DNA of 33,241 nt from Sphingobacteriaceae bacterium (GCA_903644075.1 CAHJXH010000018.1:1-33241), one strand, 5' to 3'; positions 15,285 through 23,726 are shown, counted from the stretch's first letter. Notes: generated from the sequence alone by a model not told the origin. A program made the numbers and translations.

Positions 15285-15834
15285 GAAAAATTGGCCATGC
15301 AGCCGCTTGTAAAGTTTTTTACTATTTGTAGCATCGACAGATATAACTCTGCATTTAGGAAATTATTTTATTTAGTGGTTAGGAGTGAGTGTGTATCAAC
15401 AAATCTTATCGGTATAAATTATCCCTTATTAGCCTTTTTAGAAGAAATACCGGCAGCGTGTGCCCACATCTTTGAGAGTCTACCCCTTATTAAAGTTAGT
15501 GATGTTAGCAATGTCGTTGCATTCCCCTTTTAAGGGGAAAACTACTGTCACTGAAACTTGCAAAACATTTATAAGGGGTATAATTTAGGCTAATCAAACT
15601 TGTGGGCACACGGTAGTTTTGAAGGGAAAGTAATACCGCTACTTTAATAGGGGAAAGGAAGCAGTATATAAAATGGTTAGTATACGATAAGGGCTATATG
15701 ATAGCGATCATATCTTCAGTAAATACTAAATGCCGACCCTCTTCCTAAGAAATTAGTTTTCAGAAAATATTAAGTATCAAGATGGTTACAATTATATGGG
15801 GAAGTATTATATTAGGGCATTAACTTAAAATGCT
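15285..15834. other. 550-nt intergenic region with a nested palindrome
   Basis: I see no gene here. An 89-residue open frame (15264-15533) has no start signal and runs into the palindrome at 15410-15638, so I do not accept it. The last 170 nt before the M16 gene are AT-rich; its promoter could not be placed. Confidence 0.6.
15410..15638. repeat. Nested co-axial palindrome, MITE-like
   Basis: Four inverted-repeat pairs share nearly the same centre. CGTGTGCCCACA (15457-15468) pairs with 15601-15612. TACCCCTTAT (15481-15490) pairs with ATAAGGGGTA (15571-15580). TTCCCCTT pairs with AAGGGGAA (15522-15539). An outer imperfect pair is CGGTATAAATTATCCCTT against AAGGGAAAGTAATACCG. The first three pairs are perfect, while the sequence between them differs between the arms. 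This suggests a decayed or compound inverted-repeat element rather than a simple terminator. Confidence 0.7.
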
Positions 15835-17223
15835 GTGAAAAATATGACCCAAAACCTTATCAAACGCCTGGGCTTGTCGGCTGCAGGTGTATTGTGCCTG
15901 TTAATGGTACATGCCCAACCCCGGCTTCCGCAGGGCTATTTCTGGAAAAAATTGCCGAACGGATTAGAGGTAGTTGTTATCGAGAACAATAAAGTCCCGC
16001 TAACTACTATCGAAATTGCTGTTAAAAACGGCGCTTATACTGAAGGCCCCGAGTTTAGCGGACTTTCGCACTTGTTCGAACACATGTTTTTTAAAGCCAA
16101 TAAAGATTACCCCGATCAGGCTTCGTTTTTAAAACGTACGCAGGAGCTGGGTGCCATCTGGAACGGTACTACGGACGTTGAGCGTGTAAACTACTTCTTC
16201 ACTTTCGATAAAGACAGCCTGAATGCCGGTTTGCGGTTTATGAACGCGGCTATCCGTTTCCCTATTTACCGCGAAGAGGATATGAAGAAAGAACGCCCGG
16301 TGGTTGATGGCGAGTTTCAGCGTGCCGAAAGCGACCCGGGTTTCCAGATCTGGTACGAAACACAGAAGCACCTTTGGGGAGACTTGATCACCCGCAAAAA
16401 TCCAATCGGTATTCACGAAATCATCAACACGGCTACACCCGAAAAGATGATGGTAATTAAAGGCAAATACTATGTGCCTAATAACAGCTTGCTTACCATT
16501 TGCGGCGATGTAAAACATGATGATGCCTTTGCAATGGCCGAAAAGATCTTTGGCAACTGGGAAAGCAGCGGCGAAAACCCGCAGGTAAAATATCCTATCC
16601 CGCCATTTAAGCCGCTTGATAAAACAGCGTATTACATTAAAGAATCATCTATAGCACAAACGCCATATATGCTGTTCTCATGGCAGGGGCCAGGTTTCGC
16701 GGCCGATTCTGCCGGTACTTTGGCAGCCGATGTATTTAATACCATCCTGGGGCTTAATTCGTCGAAAATACAGCAGGCATTGGTTGATAAAGGTTTAGCT
16801 ACTGCTGTACAGGTAGGTTATAGTACCACCCACTATACAGGAGAGATTGATATGTATGTATTACCTAACCCTACCAAGCTTAAAGCGTGTTATGATGAGG
16901 TACTAAACCAATTAAGCCTGCTGATAAAACCAGATTATTATACTGATGACCAGTTGAAAGACGCCAAGGCTATTTTACTGCGTAATGCGGTGCGTAATAA
17001 AGAGAAACCATCATCATTGGCAAGCCAGTTAAGTTACCAGTGGTGCAGTACTTCGCTGGATTATTTTACCGATAACGACAGTAATTATCAGAAAATAACC
17101 CGCGATGATATTGCCCGTTACGTACAAAAATATATTGCGGGTAAACCTATGGTGGCCGGTATGATTATTAAACCCGAACTGAGTAAAGAAACTAACGCAG
17201 CAGCCTTTTTTGCAGCTAAATAA
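15835..17223 (+). CDS. M16 family zinc peptidase, catalytic subunit
   Basis: This 462-residue exported protein has a signal peptide ending near VHAQ|PRLP. The inverted zinc site HXXEH is intact: His79, Glu82 and His83 (GLSHLFEHMFF). The downstream glutamate lies in the ERPVVDGEFQR segment. It is the catalytic half of a two-gene M16B pair, like mitochondrial processing peptidase beta or the bacterial two-subunit M16B enzymes. It probably degrades peptides in the periplasm. The start is GTG 15835 or ATG 15844; both keep the signal peptide. The partner gene starts 11 nt downstream. Confidence 0.93.
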   Translation: MKNMTQNLIKRLGLSAAGVLCLLMVHAQPRLPQGYFWKKLPNGLEVVVIENNKVPLTTIEIAVKNGAYTEGPEFSGLSHLFEHMFFKANKDYPDQASFLKRTQELGAIWNGTTDVERVNYFFTFDKDSLNAGLRFMNAAIRFPIYREEDMKKERPVVDGEFQRAESDPGFQIWYETQKHLWGDLITRKNPIGIHEIINTATPEKMMVIKGKYYVPNNSLLTICGDVKHDDAFAMAEKIFGNWESSGENPQVKYPIPPFKPLDKTAYYIKESSIAQTPYMLFSWQGPGFAADSAGTLAADVFNTILGLNSSKIQQALVDKGLATAVQVGYSTTHYTGEIDMYVLPNPTKLKACYDEVLNQLSLLIKPDYYTDDQLKDAKAILLRNAVRNKEKPSSLASQLSYQWCSTSLDYFTDNDSNYQKITRDDIARYVQKYIAGKPMVAGMIIKPELSKETNAAAFFAAK

Positions 17224-17234
17224 TTTTGATCGTT

Positions 17235-18566
17235 ATGAAAAAAAGAATTTTTGTGCTGCTTATAGCGGCAACCTTATATAACATAAAGCCTGTACTGGCG
17301 CAAAGCGGGGCCTATGAAACCACCATTGATGGTGTAAAAGTAATAGTGCAGCCCAGCGGTAATGATATTGTAGAGATACAAACCGTAATAAAAGGCGGAG
17401 TGCAAAATTACCCGGCAACCAAACAAGGCATAGAGGCTATTGCAATGAATGCCCTAACCGAGTGTGGTACCTTAAAGCACGATAAAAATAGCTTTAAAAA
17501 CCAGCTGGATAAGGTAAGCGCCAATGTATACAGCGGTACTTACAAAGATTATTCGGTACTGCGGATGAACTGTATTAAAACCGATTTTGAAACCGTTTGG
17601 CCGCTATATGTAGAGGCTTTAAAAGAGCCTGCATTTGATGCCAAAGAATTTGCCCGTGTTAAACAGGATCAGATTAATGGTTTAAAAGATGCCGATTCGC
17701 GCCCGGATGTGGCTATTAATAATTATGCCAACCAGGTAGCATTTGCTAACCGAGATTACGCCAAAAATCCATCGGGCACGGTAGATATTATGCAAACTTT
17801 TACGCCGGATGAGGTTAAGGCTTATTACAAATCGGTATTTGTGAAATCGCACCTAACCATCGTAATTGTGGCCGATTTAAGCAAGGAAGAGATTGAAACC
17901 AAAGTAAGAGGTTTGCTGGCCGGTGTTAAGCCGGGTTCGCCTTTTCAGCTAAAGAAATCATTTTTCAGGGTGTACAAAAACCAATTTGCATCGCAGCCGC
18001 GCGAACTGGCTACCAATTATGTGGTAGGTATTACCAGTGGCCCGCTGCCCGGTACGCCAGATTATAATGCTTTCCAGGTAGCGATGCGTATTTTTTACGA
18101 TCGCCACTTTTTAGATGTGCGTACCAACAACGGCCTTTCTTACGCGCCGGGAGCGCAGTTTAGCAATGGCAGTACCTCATTTGCCAAGTTCTCGGTATCA
18201 ACCACCCAGCCCGATAAATACATTGCTGTGTTTGATAAACTGGTAGCCAAAATTAAAAGCGATGGTTTTACTGCCGATGAGGTAAAGAATATGAAAACCA
18301 CTTACCTCACCAGTTTCTATTACAAGCAGGAAACCAATAGTGCCCAGGCGAGTTCAATCGTATCGAACGAAGTGATCCATGATAACTGGAAACGCTCATT
18401 AACCCTGGCCGATGATGTTAAGAAATTGACCCCTGGCGAGGTGAACGATGCTTTCCGAAAATACATTGGCAATATTGTTTGGGTTTACCAGGGCGATACC
18501 AAAAAGGTTAACCCGTTGCTGTATACCAACGGTACAATGGGGGCCGATAACCCGGTTAGCCATTAA
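17235..18566 (+). CDS. M16 family peptidase, non-catalytic subunit
   Basis: This 443-residue protein has a signal peptide (MKKRIFVLLIAATLYNIKPV, cleaved near LAQ|SGAY) and two M16 half-domains. The HXXEH motif is absent; the corresponding region reads GIEAIAMNALTEC. It should be the structural, substrate-binding partner of the preceding catalytic subunit. I chose ATG 17235 because it begins a standard MKKR signal peptide; the frame is also open from TTG 17226. A bidirectional terminator follows at 18591-18619. Confidence 0.9.
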   Translation: MKKRIFVLLIAATLYNIKPVLAQSGAYETTIDGVKVIVQPSGNDIVEIQTVIKGGVQNYPATKQGIEAIAMNALTECGTLKHDKNSFKNQLDKVSANVYSGTYKDYSVLRMNCIKTDFETVWPLYVEALKEPAFDAKEFARVKQDQINGLKDADSRPDVAINNYANQVAFANRDYAKNPSGTVDIMQTFTPDEVKAYYKSVFVKSHLTIVIVADLSKEEIETKVRGLLAGVKPGSPFQLKKSFFRVYKNQFASQPRELATNYVVGITSGPLPGTPDYNAFQVAMRIFYDRHFLDVRTNNGLSYAPGAQFSNGSTSFAKFSVSTTQPDKYIAVFDKLVAKIKSDGFTADEVKNMKTTYLTSFYYKQETNSAQASSIVSNEVIHDNWKRSLTLADDVKKLTPGEVNDAFRKYIGNIVWVYQGDTKKVNPLLYTNGTMGADNPVSH

Positions 18567-18590
18567 TGCTAAAAAGTATATCAATAAAAT

Positions 18591-18619
18591 AGGCGCCTTT
18601 TATGGCGCCTGTTTTATTT
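18591..18619. terminator. Bidirectional terminator between the M16 pair and the AI-2E permease gene
   Basis: AGGCGCC-TTTTAT-GGCGCCT forms a perfect 7-bp stem followed by GTTTTATTT on the plus strand and ATTTTATTG on the minus strand. It serves convergent genes. Confidence 0.85.
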
Positions 18620-19735
18620 CTGTTTGGGCTCAACAATTTTTTCAGCGAGCGACTTTTTGTTTTGCCTTCGATGCCAGATCTCACCGATGTGCCGGGTGGG
18701 TACGTTATCGCCCAGTAGTTTGCCCCATGGTTTTAGTCCGTCAATACGGTCGAAGATAATTTTGAGCACTGCGACAAACGGTACTGATAAAAACATACCT
18801 GAGATGCCCCAGAGTGCGTTACCCAATAATACAATTACGATAGAGATTAAGGCGTTGATTTGCACCTTAAATGATACCACCCGCGGGAACACCACGTTAT
18901 TATCAATAAACTGGATGATGAGATAAGCTATAATTACACCTAATTGTGTAGAGTACCCGTCTTTAGTTACGGTTGCCATTAGCACAGGCAAGGCAATAGC
19001 AATAATACCGCCGATGTAGGGGAGCATGTTTAATATAGCCCCGATAACGCCCAATAATATGGCATACTTAACACCAAGGATTAATAAGGCAGCCGAGTTC
19101 ATGGCAGCAACAATTACCATCTCAACCAGTAAACCAACAATATAGCTTTGTACGGCCGATTTGGTTTCCTTTAATATTTCGGCTACGCGTGCTGAGTTTT
19201 CTTCAGAGAATACTTCATACAAAAAGTTTAAAATGAGCTGCTTGTAAAATAGCAGCATAAAGGTGTAAACCGGGATCAGGAAAACAACGCTGAGTGTGCC
19301 CAGTACGGTATCGAGCGTGCGGCCAACCAATGCCTTGCTGCTGTTTAATGTATTTTTAATAAAGGCCACCTGTTTTTGAGTGTCTATTCCAAAATGGGTA
19401 TACACCCAGGCTTCAATGTCGGTAATAATGTGCCCGAATTTTTCTTTCAAGGCAGGTAACGAATCTCCAAACGCCATAATTTGCGATGACAGGAAATACA
19501 TCATTGCACCCATTAATAGCAGTGTGGTAAATAGGGAGATTAATATGGACGGTACCTTCGGTATTTTATGCCGCTGCAGCCAACTGGCCAAAGGGTTAAG
19601 TAATATAGCAAGCAGCATGGCAAAGGCCAGTGGTACCAAAATATCGCCCAGTGCCGCGAGCATATAAACCAGCAATATTAGTCCGAATAGGATTACAGTT
19701 GTTTTTAAATAAAATGGGTATTCTTTAACGGCCAT
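18614..19735 (-). CDS. AI-2E family transporter (PerM/YdgG-like permease)
   Basis: This 373-residue inner-membrane protein has about eight predicted membrane segments. The first two hydrophobic blocks span residues 10-45 (TTVILFGLILLVYMLAALGD) and the C-terminal block holds conserved family motifs: LGVKYAILLGVIGAILNMLPYIGGI and QFIDNNVVFPRVV. The C-terminal DRIDGLKPWGKLLGD is also typical. Family members include E. coli TqsA, a proposed autoinducer-2 exporter, and Na+/H+ antiporter-like proteins; the substrate here cannot be told. A polar Lys/Arg-rich tail ends the protein. Confidence 0.9.
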   Translation of the reverse strand: MAVKEYPFYLKTTVILFGLILLVYMLAALGDILVPLAFAMLLAILLNPLASWLQRHKIPKVPSILISLFTTLLLMGAMMYFLSSQIMAFGDSLPALKEKFGHIITDIEAWVYTHFGIDTQKQVAFIKNTLNSSKALVGRTLDTVLGTLSVVFLIPVYTFMLLFYKQLILNFLYEVFSEENSARVAEILKETKSAVQSYIVGLLVEMVIVAAMNSAALLILGVKYAILLGVIGAILNMLPYIGGIIAIALPVLMATVTKDGYSTQLGVIIAYLIIQFIDNNVVFPRVVSFKVQINALISIVIVLLGNALWGISGMFLSVPFVAVLKIIFDRIDGLKPWGKLLGDNVPTRHIGEIWHRRQNKKSLAEKIVEPKQK

Positions 19736-19806
19736 ATTTAGGATTTGGGGTAGTATAATAGGGAATGAAAAAATGGAGAATATGTTTGGGGTTGATAACT
19801 AATTAA

Positions 19807-19890
19807 TTGTCATTCTGAATGTAATGAAGAATCTTCTTCAATAAGATAAGTATCGCGCAGAAGATTCTTCACTATCGTTTAGAATGACAA
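19807..19890. repeat. GTCATTCTGAA...GAAGAATCT inverted repeat
   Basis: Arms TTGTCATTCTGAATG-type (from 19807) and its complement (to 19890) pair over about 31 nt with a few mismatches and an unpaired base. The loop holds about 20 nt. The ends resemble two other palindrome families in the window. Confidence 0.8.
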
Positions 19891-20132
19891 AATGGTGTGG
19901 ACGCATGATAGCTCCATCGAAGCATGGTGCAAAGAACCGACGCTTATTCTTCGGCGCAGCTCAGAATAATTCACGCCCTTAGAAAGGGTGTTCCGGACTT
20001 TTAAGTCATTTTTCAATTTTACCTCAAAACGGTGTTTTAATTAGTATTAGCGGCGATTTTTCCAGTTTTGCAAGGTGTTCCGGGTGTTCCAAAGTGTTCC
20101 GCTTCACAAAAACGGAACACCCCTGAAACAAA
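19891..20132. repeat. Intergenic region with GTGTTCC short repeats
   Basis: No gene is visible. GTGTTCC(G) occurs at 19988, 20075, 20084 and 20094, the last three about 9-10 bp apart (near one helical turn), with the inverted CGGAACAC at 20113-20120. This pattern resembles iterons or a multi-site operator, but no replication or regulator gene is adjacent. Confidence 0.55.
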
Positions 20133-20161
20133 AAAGGTCCTGCATCAAATGCAGAACCTTT
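20127..20161 (-). terminator. Probable terminator downstream of glyS
   Basis: On the minus strand AAAGGTTCTGCAT-TTG-ATGCAGGACCTTT (one U-G wobble) is followed by a T-rich run. It lies about 120 nt past the glyS stop codon, beyond the palindromic repeat. Confidence 0.75.
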
Positions 20162-20176
20162 CGCTTTTATATCCAT

Positions 20177-20275
20177 CCGTCGTCCCGAACTTGTTTCGGG
20201 ATCCCACTTGCTAAGTCTGCAAATGTAAAGTCTGCGACCTATCCCGTGGGATGCTGAAACAAGTCAGCATGACGG
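20177..20275. repeat. 99-bp palindromic repeat, GTCATGCCGAACTTG family, copy B
   Basis: Arms 20177-20207 and 20246-20275 are complementary with a few mismatches. The loop begins with TTGCTAAG as in copy A (2139-2236), although the rest of the loop differs. It starts 5 nt past the glyS stop codon. Confidence 0.88.
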
Positions 20276-20280
20276 TTTAA

Positions 20281-21762
20281 TTATTTCTTCAATAAATTTT
20301 TCCAGCTTACAAAGTCGCCGATGATCTTATCTAACTGATCTGCAGGCACGCGCTCTTGTTGCATGCTGTCACGGTGGCGCAGGGTAACTGTGTTATCCTC
20401 TAGCGTCTGGTGATCTACCGTGATACAGAAAGGGGTACCGATAGCATCCTGGCGACGATAGCGTTTACCAATGGCATCCTTCTCCTCGTATTGCAGGTTG
20501 AAATCAAGTTCCAGCGTTTCCATAATTTCGCGTGCTTTCTCGGGCAGGCCGTCTTTCTTAGTAAGCGGGAAAATAGCGGCTTTAACCGGTGCCAGGCAAG
20601 GGTGTAAGCGTAGTACGGTGCGGCTATCTTGTTTTTCTTCGGTGCTCAGGTCTTCCTCTTCGTAAGCATTGATCATGGTCAGCAGGAACATACGGTCCAA
20701 GCCTATTGAGGTTTCGATTACGTAAGGGATGTAGTTACCATAAGGCTTACCGGCTTCGTCCAGTTCAGGGTCGAAGTATTGTAATTTCTTACCAGAGAAT
20801 TTCTGGTGCTGGCTCAGATCAAAATCGGTACGGCTGTGGATACCTTCCACCTCTTTAAAGCCGAATGGAAATTCGAACTCGATATCATAAGCAGCATCAG
20901 CATAATGAGCAAGCTTAGTGTGCTCGTGGTAGCGATATTTGGCAGCATCAGTACCTAAGGCTAAATGCCATTTTAAACGTGCTGCTTTCCATTGCTCAAA
21001 CCATTCTTTCTGCGTGCCGGGGCGTACAAAGAATTGCATTTCCATTTGCTCAAACTCGCGCATGCGGATAATGAACTGACGGGCAATAACCTCGTTACGG
21101 AAAGCCTTACCAATTTGCGCAATACCAAACGGGATTTTCATCCTGCCCGATTTCTGCACATTCAGGTAATTCACAAAAATACCTTGTGCGGTTTCTGGGC
21201 GCAGGTAAACTTTATCGGCATCATCAGCAATAGCGCCCATCTGGGTACTAAACATCAGGTTAAACTGGCGAACATCTGTCCAGTTGCGGGTACCGCTGAT
21301 TGGGTCTGCAATTTCGTGCTCAATGATCAGGTCGCGCAGGCGGGTCAGGTCATCAGCCTTCATGGCATCGTCCAGGTCTTTTTGTAAAAGCTCTGCTTTA
21401 TCTGTTTTGCCGTCTTTATCGTAACGGGCAATTTTATCTTCTAATAGCTGGTCGGCACGGTAGCGTTTTTTCGAATCCTTATTATCGATCATCGGGTCGC
21501 TGAAGCCGCCTACGTGGCCGCTGGCTTCCCAGATTTTAGGATGCATAAAAATAGCCGAATCAATACCAACGATGTTCTGGTTCATTTGCACCATGGCTTT
21601 CCACCAGTAGGTTTTGATATTGTTTTTCAATTCCGCCCCGTTCTGACCGTAATCATAAACGGCGCTTAAACCATCATATATCTCACTGGAAGGAAATACA
21701 AAGCCATACTCTTTGGCATGTGCAATTACATTTTTAAATAGTTCGTCGGTGTTTTTGCTCAT
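20281..21762 (-). CDS. glyS: Glycyl-tRNA synthetase, homodimeric type
   Basis: From ATG 21762 the enzyme has 493 residues. It is the eukaryote/archaea-like class II glycine-tRNA ligase. Class II motifs are visible: motif 2 FRNEVIARQFIIRMREFEQMEMQ and motif 3 SIGLDRMFLLTMINAY, with RPETAQGIFVNY between. The C-terminal anticodon-binding domain begins near RLHPCLAPVKAAIFPL. The frame is open 36 residues further upstream to 21870, but that stretch is made of the AGTCCGGAAGTCC simple repeat and is not protein-like. A -7-like TATCTTTA box lies 8 nt before the chosen ATG. Confidence 0.95.
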   Translation of the reverse strand: MSKNTDELFKNVIAHAKEYGFVFPSSEIYDGLSAVYDYGQNGAELKNNIKTYWWKAMVQMNQNIVGIDSAIFMHPKIWEASGHVGGFSDPMIDNKDSKKRYRADQLLEDKIARYDKDGKTDKAELLQKDLDDAMKADDLTRLRDLIIEHEIADPISGTRNWTDVRQFNLMFSTQMGAIADDADKVYLRPETAQGIFVNYLNVQKSGRMKIPFGIAQIGKAFRNEVIARQFIIRMREFEQMEMQFFVRPGTQKEWFEQWKAARLKWHLALGTDAAKYRYHEHTKLAHYADAAYDIEFEFPFGFKEVEGIHSRTDFDLSQHQKFSGKKLQYFDPELDEAGKPYGNYIPYVIETSIGLDRMFLLTMINAYEEEDLSTEEKQDSRTVLRLHPCLAPVKAAIFPLTKKDGLPEKAREIMETLELDFNLQYEEKDAIGKRYRRQDAIGTPFCITVDHQTLEDNTVTLRHRDSMQQERVPADQLDKIIGDFVSWKNLLKK

Positions 21763-21770
21763 AACGGGCG

Positions 21771-21778
21771 TAAAGATA
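21771..21778 (-). promoter_or_regulatory. Candidate -7 element of glyS
   Basis: The minus strand reads TATCTTTA, one base from TAnnTTTG, ending 8 nt before the ATG. Confidence 0.3.
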
Positions 21779-21783
21779 AGTTT

Positions 21784-21923
21784 TTTGGGGAAGTCGGGAA
21801 GTCCGAAATTCGGAAAAGTCCGAATGTTAGTGAGTCCGGAAGTCCGAAAGACATTAAGGCGGGAAATCATCTAAGATTTGAAGTAATCTTTCGGACTCAC
21901 GGACTTCCCGACTTCCGGACTAA
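21784..21923. repeat. AGTCCGGAAGTCC simple repeats in facing orientation
   Basis: Units of the form AAGTCCGGAAGTCCGAAA run on the left (21784-21852). Their complements (TCTTTCGGACTCACGGACTT and onward) run on the right (21890-21922), so the two halves can pair. The array lies between the divergent glyS and gldA genes, and the same unit occurs at 12122-12176. Confidence 0.8.
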
Positions 21924-21927
21924 TTGC

Positions 21928-21935
21928 TACTTTTA
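21928..21935 (+). promoter_or_regulatory. Candidate -7 element of gldA
   Basis: TACTTTTA, one base from TAnnTTTG, ends 4 nt before the gldA ATG. A leaderless start would be implied. Confidence 0.3.
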
Positions 21936-21939
21936 CGCC

Positions 21940-22647
21940 ATGAGTATCCGGGTTGAAGCATTAACCAAAATTTATGGTACGCAAAGGGCGGTAGATGGTA
22001 TCAGCTTTAGTGCAGGCAAAGGTGTAACCGGTTTCCTGGGGCCTAACGGTGCTGGGAAATCAACCACGATGAAAATCCTGACGGGCTTTATTCCGCAAAC
22101 ATCGGGTAGGGCTACCGTGTCGGGTTTCGATGTGAGTACGCAATCGCTGGATGTTCGTAAAAACATTGGCTACCTGCCCGAGAGCAACCCGCTTTACCTG
22201 GATATGTATGTGAAAGAGTCACTGGCCTTTATTGCAGGCATACACAATATTGCCTCGCCCGAAGCACGTATTGCCGAAGTAATTGAGCAAACCGGACTTG
22301 GCCCCGAGCAGCATAAAAAAGTTGGACAGCTATCTAAAGGTTATCGCCAAAGGGTAGGGCTGGCACAAGCTATTATCCACAACCCTGAAGTTTTGGTGCT
22401 GGATGAACCAACATCCGGCCTGGATCCTAATCAGCTCGTAGGTATCCGCCAGTTGATTACCGAGTTAGGGAAAACCAAAACCATCATCCTTTCTACCCAC
22501 ATTATGCAGGAGGTAGAGGCCGTTTGTAACCAGGTAATCATCATTAATAAAGGAAATATTGTATCTGATAATACACTGGAGCAGCTACGTGCCGAGAATG
22601 GTGGTAAATCCCTCGAAAGTATTTTTATCAAACTCACCAACAATTAA
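21940..22647 (+). CDS. gldA: GldA-like ABC transporter ATP-binding protein
   Basis: This 235-residue ATPase has Walker A GPNGAGKST (34-42), signature LSKGYRQR (131-138) and Walker B VLVLDEPTSGLDP (151-163). The H-loop is in IILSTHIMQEVEAVC. The segment IGYLPESNPLYLDMYVKESL is typical of the gliding-associated GldA group of Bacteroidota. It should energise the GldF-GldG membrane protein encoded 1.2 kb downstream. In gliding species this transporter supports motility; in non-gliding relatives its role is unclear. Confidence 0.92.
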   Translation: MSIRVEALTKIYGTQRAVDGISFSAGKGVTGFLGPNGAGKSTTMKILTGFIPQTSGRATVSGFDVSTQSLDVRKNIGYLPESNPLYLDMYVKESLAFIAGIHNIASPEARIAEVIEQTGLGPEQHKKVGQLSKGYRQRVGLAQAIIHNPEVLVLDEPTSGLDPNQLVGIRQLITELGKTKTIILSTHIMQEVEAVCNQVIIINKGNIVSDNTLEQLRAENGGKSLESIFIKLTNN

Positions 22648-22700
22648 TTAGGACTGATACTATTTTGCTGTTAAAAGCGTATCAGCCTAAACATCTGTAC

Positions 22701-23216
22701 ATGAAATACCCCTTAATCCTGTTATTTACTATCTGCTTTTTTCAGCTGGCTAAGGCGCAAGATGATGATCGTAACCGCTTCGCCATCAGTGCAGGCTTTG
22801 AGTTGGGTATCCCTAACCAAAGTATCTACAGCATTGGTTTAGGCGGATCGTTAAAAGCAGAAGTACCCATTGCACATCATTTCAGCCTCACCGCAACAGG
22901 AGGCATCACCAGTGTTGATTATAAAAACGGTGCCGTACACGAATTAGGCACGCCCGGCAGCGATACGTTTGTGCCATTAAAAGGCGGGGTGAAATATTAC
23001 GCCAGTCAGGGTTTTTACTTTGAAGGGGAGCTGGGCAATGTGATAGAAACCGAGCATTTTAAACAAAACCTGTTTGCCTATTCAATTGGCCCGGGTTTTA
23101 TTATACCGGTTAACCATGGTAAAACCGGTATTGATGTTGGGTTTAGATACGAAAGCTGGTCGAAGAATGTGTTAAGGGAAACGGGATTGAGGGCGGCGTA
23201 TAGGTTTGGATGGTGA
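22701..23216 (+). CDS. Small outer-membrane beta-barrel-like protein
   Basis: From ATG 22701 the product has 171 residues with a signal peptide (MKYPLILLFTICFFQLAKAQ). The mature part is an alternating-strand, glycine- and aromatic-rich protein ending in an aromatic residue (AAYRFGW), as in eight-stranded OmpW/OmpX-like barrels. The frame is open from TTG 22665, but that would put 12 polar residues before the signal. It starts 53 nt after gldA and may be co-transcribed. No specific function can be assigned. Confidence 0.82.
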   Translation: MKYPLILLFTICFFQLAKAQDDDRNRFAISAGFELGIPNQSIYSIGLGGSLKAEVPIAHHFSLTATGGITSVDYKNGAVHELGTPGSDTFVPLKGGVKYYASQGFYFEGELGNVIETEHFKQNLFAYSIGPGFIIPVNHGKTGIDVGFRYESWSKNVLRETGLRAAYRFGW

Positions 23217-23219
23217 TGA

Positions 23220-23250
23220 AGAGAGAATCAAGAATCGAGAGTCGGGCATC
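23220..23250. repeat. GAATCAAGAATCGAGAGTC simple repeat
   Basis: A degenerate repeat of about 7-nt period, between the barrel gene and the GIY-YIG unit. Related copies occur at 5974, 10157, 10288 (opposite orientation) and 29665. Confidence 0.7.
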
Positions 23251-23317
23251 AAGATAATCTTCAGCAGAAAACCATTGCGGAATGAGGTGAGCAATAAAGA
23301 AGAGGAGTAGCGTTCAT

Positions 23318-23357
23318 ACACCACGTCATTGCGAGGAACGAAGCAATCTCAGACCTA
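23318..23357 (+). repeat. Left inverted repeat of the GIY-YIG unit
   Basis: Core CGTCATTGCGAGG, then ACGAAGCAATCTCAGACC. It matches the right end with one mismatch (A versus T at the centre). Confidence 0.92.
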
Positions 23358-23405
23358 TTAGCACTGACTGAAATTAAAGCACAACCTTTTTACTATTTTA
23401 GCGCA

Positions 23406-23705
23406 ATGGAACGAGGCGGTTGTGTTTACATCATGACTAATAAACGTCAAAGCGTTTTGTATATAGGTGTAACATCCGATATTGTTGCAAGAATCTGGGA
23501 GCATAAGAATAGAGCTCATTCCGGAAGCTTTACAGATAGATACAATTGTGGCATCTTGGTTTACTATTGTTTTTACCCGCACATTGAAGAAGCAATTGCT
23601 GCGGAAAAAGCAATGAAAGGCGGCAATAGAAAAAGTAAAGAAGCGCTCATTAATGCGATGAATCCTGAATGGAAGGATCTATATGATGAGTTTTTGGTTC
23701 AGTAA
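23406..23705 (+). CDS. GIY-YIG nuclease superfamily protein
   Basis: This 99-residue single-domain protein is of the small GIY-YIG family (UvrC/YhbQ-like). The paired motifs are VYI (7-9) and YIG (20-22) in CVYIMTNKRQSVLYIGVTSD, followed by the conserved Arg29 (ARIWEHKN) and Glu57 in the HIEEAIAAEKAMKG region, which would hold the metal ligand. Family members with the MERGG-x-VYIMTNK start are abundant in Bacteroidota genomes. The enzyme should nick or cut DNA; no substrate is known. It lies exactly between two 40-bp inverted repeats, which hints that the protein acts on those ends. Confidence 0.9.
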   Translation: MERGGCVYIMTNKRQSVLYIGVTSDIVARIWEHKNRAHSGSFTDRYNCGILVYYCFYPHIEEAIAAEKAMKGGNRKSKEALINAMNPEWKDLYDEFLVQ

Positions 23706-23726
23706 GTTATTTACGTTGGTGCGTTG

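Noticed and set aside
15264..15533. 89-residue open frame upstream of the M16 pair
   Set aside because: It overlaps the promoter of the DUF2490 gene and runs into a palindrome; composition is not protein-like and no start signal is present.
20075..20257. 60-residue frame in the glyS downstream region
   Set aside because: It is translated from GTGTTCC repeats, a terminator and a palindromic repeat.
21763..21870. N-terminal extension of glycyl-tRNA synthetase
   Set aside because: The extra 36 codons come from AGTCCGGAAGTCC repeats; the family-like protein starts at MSKNTDELFK.
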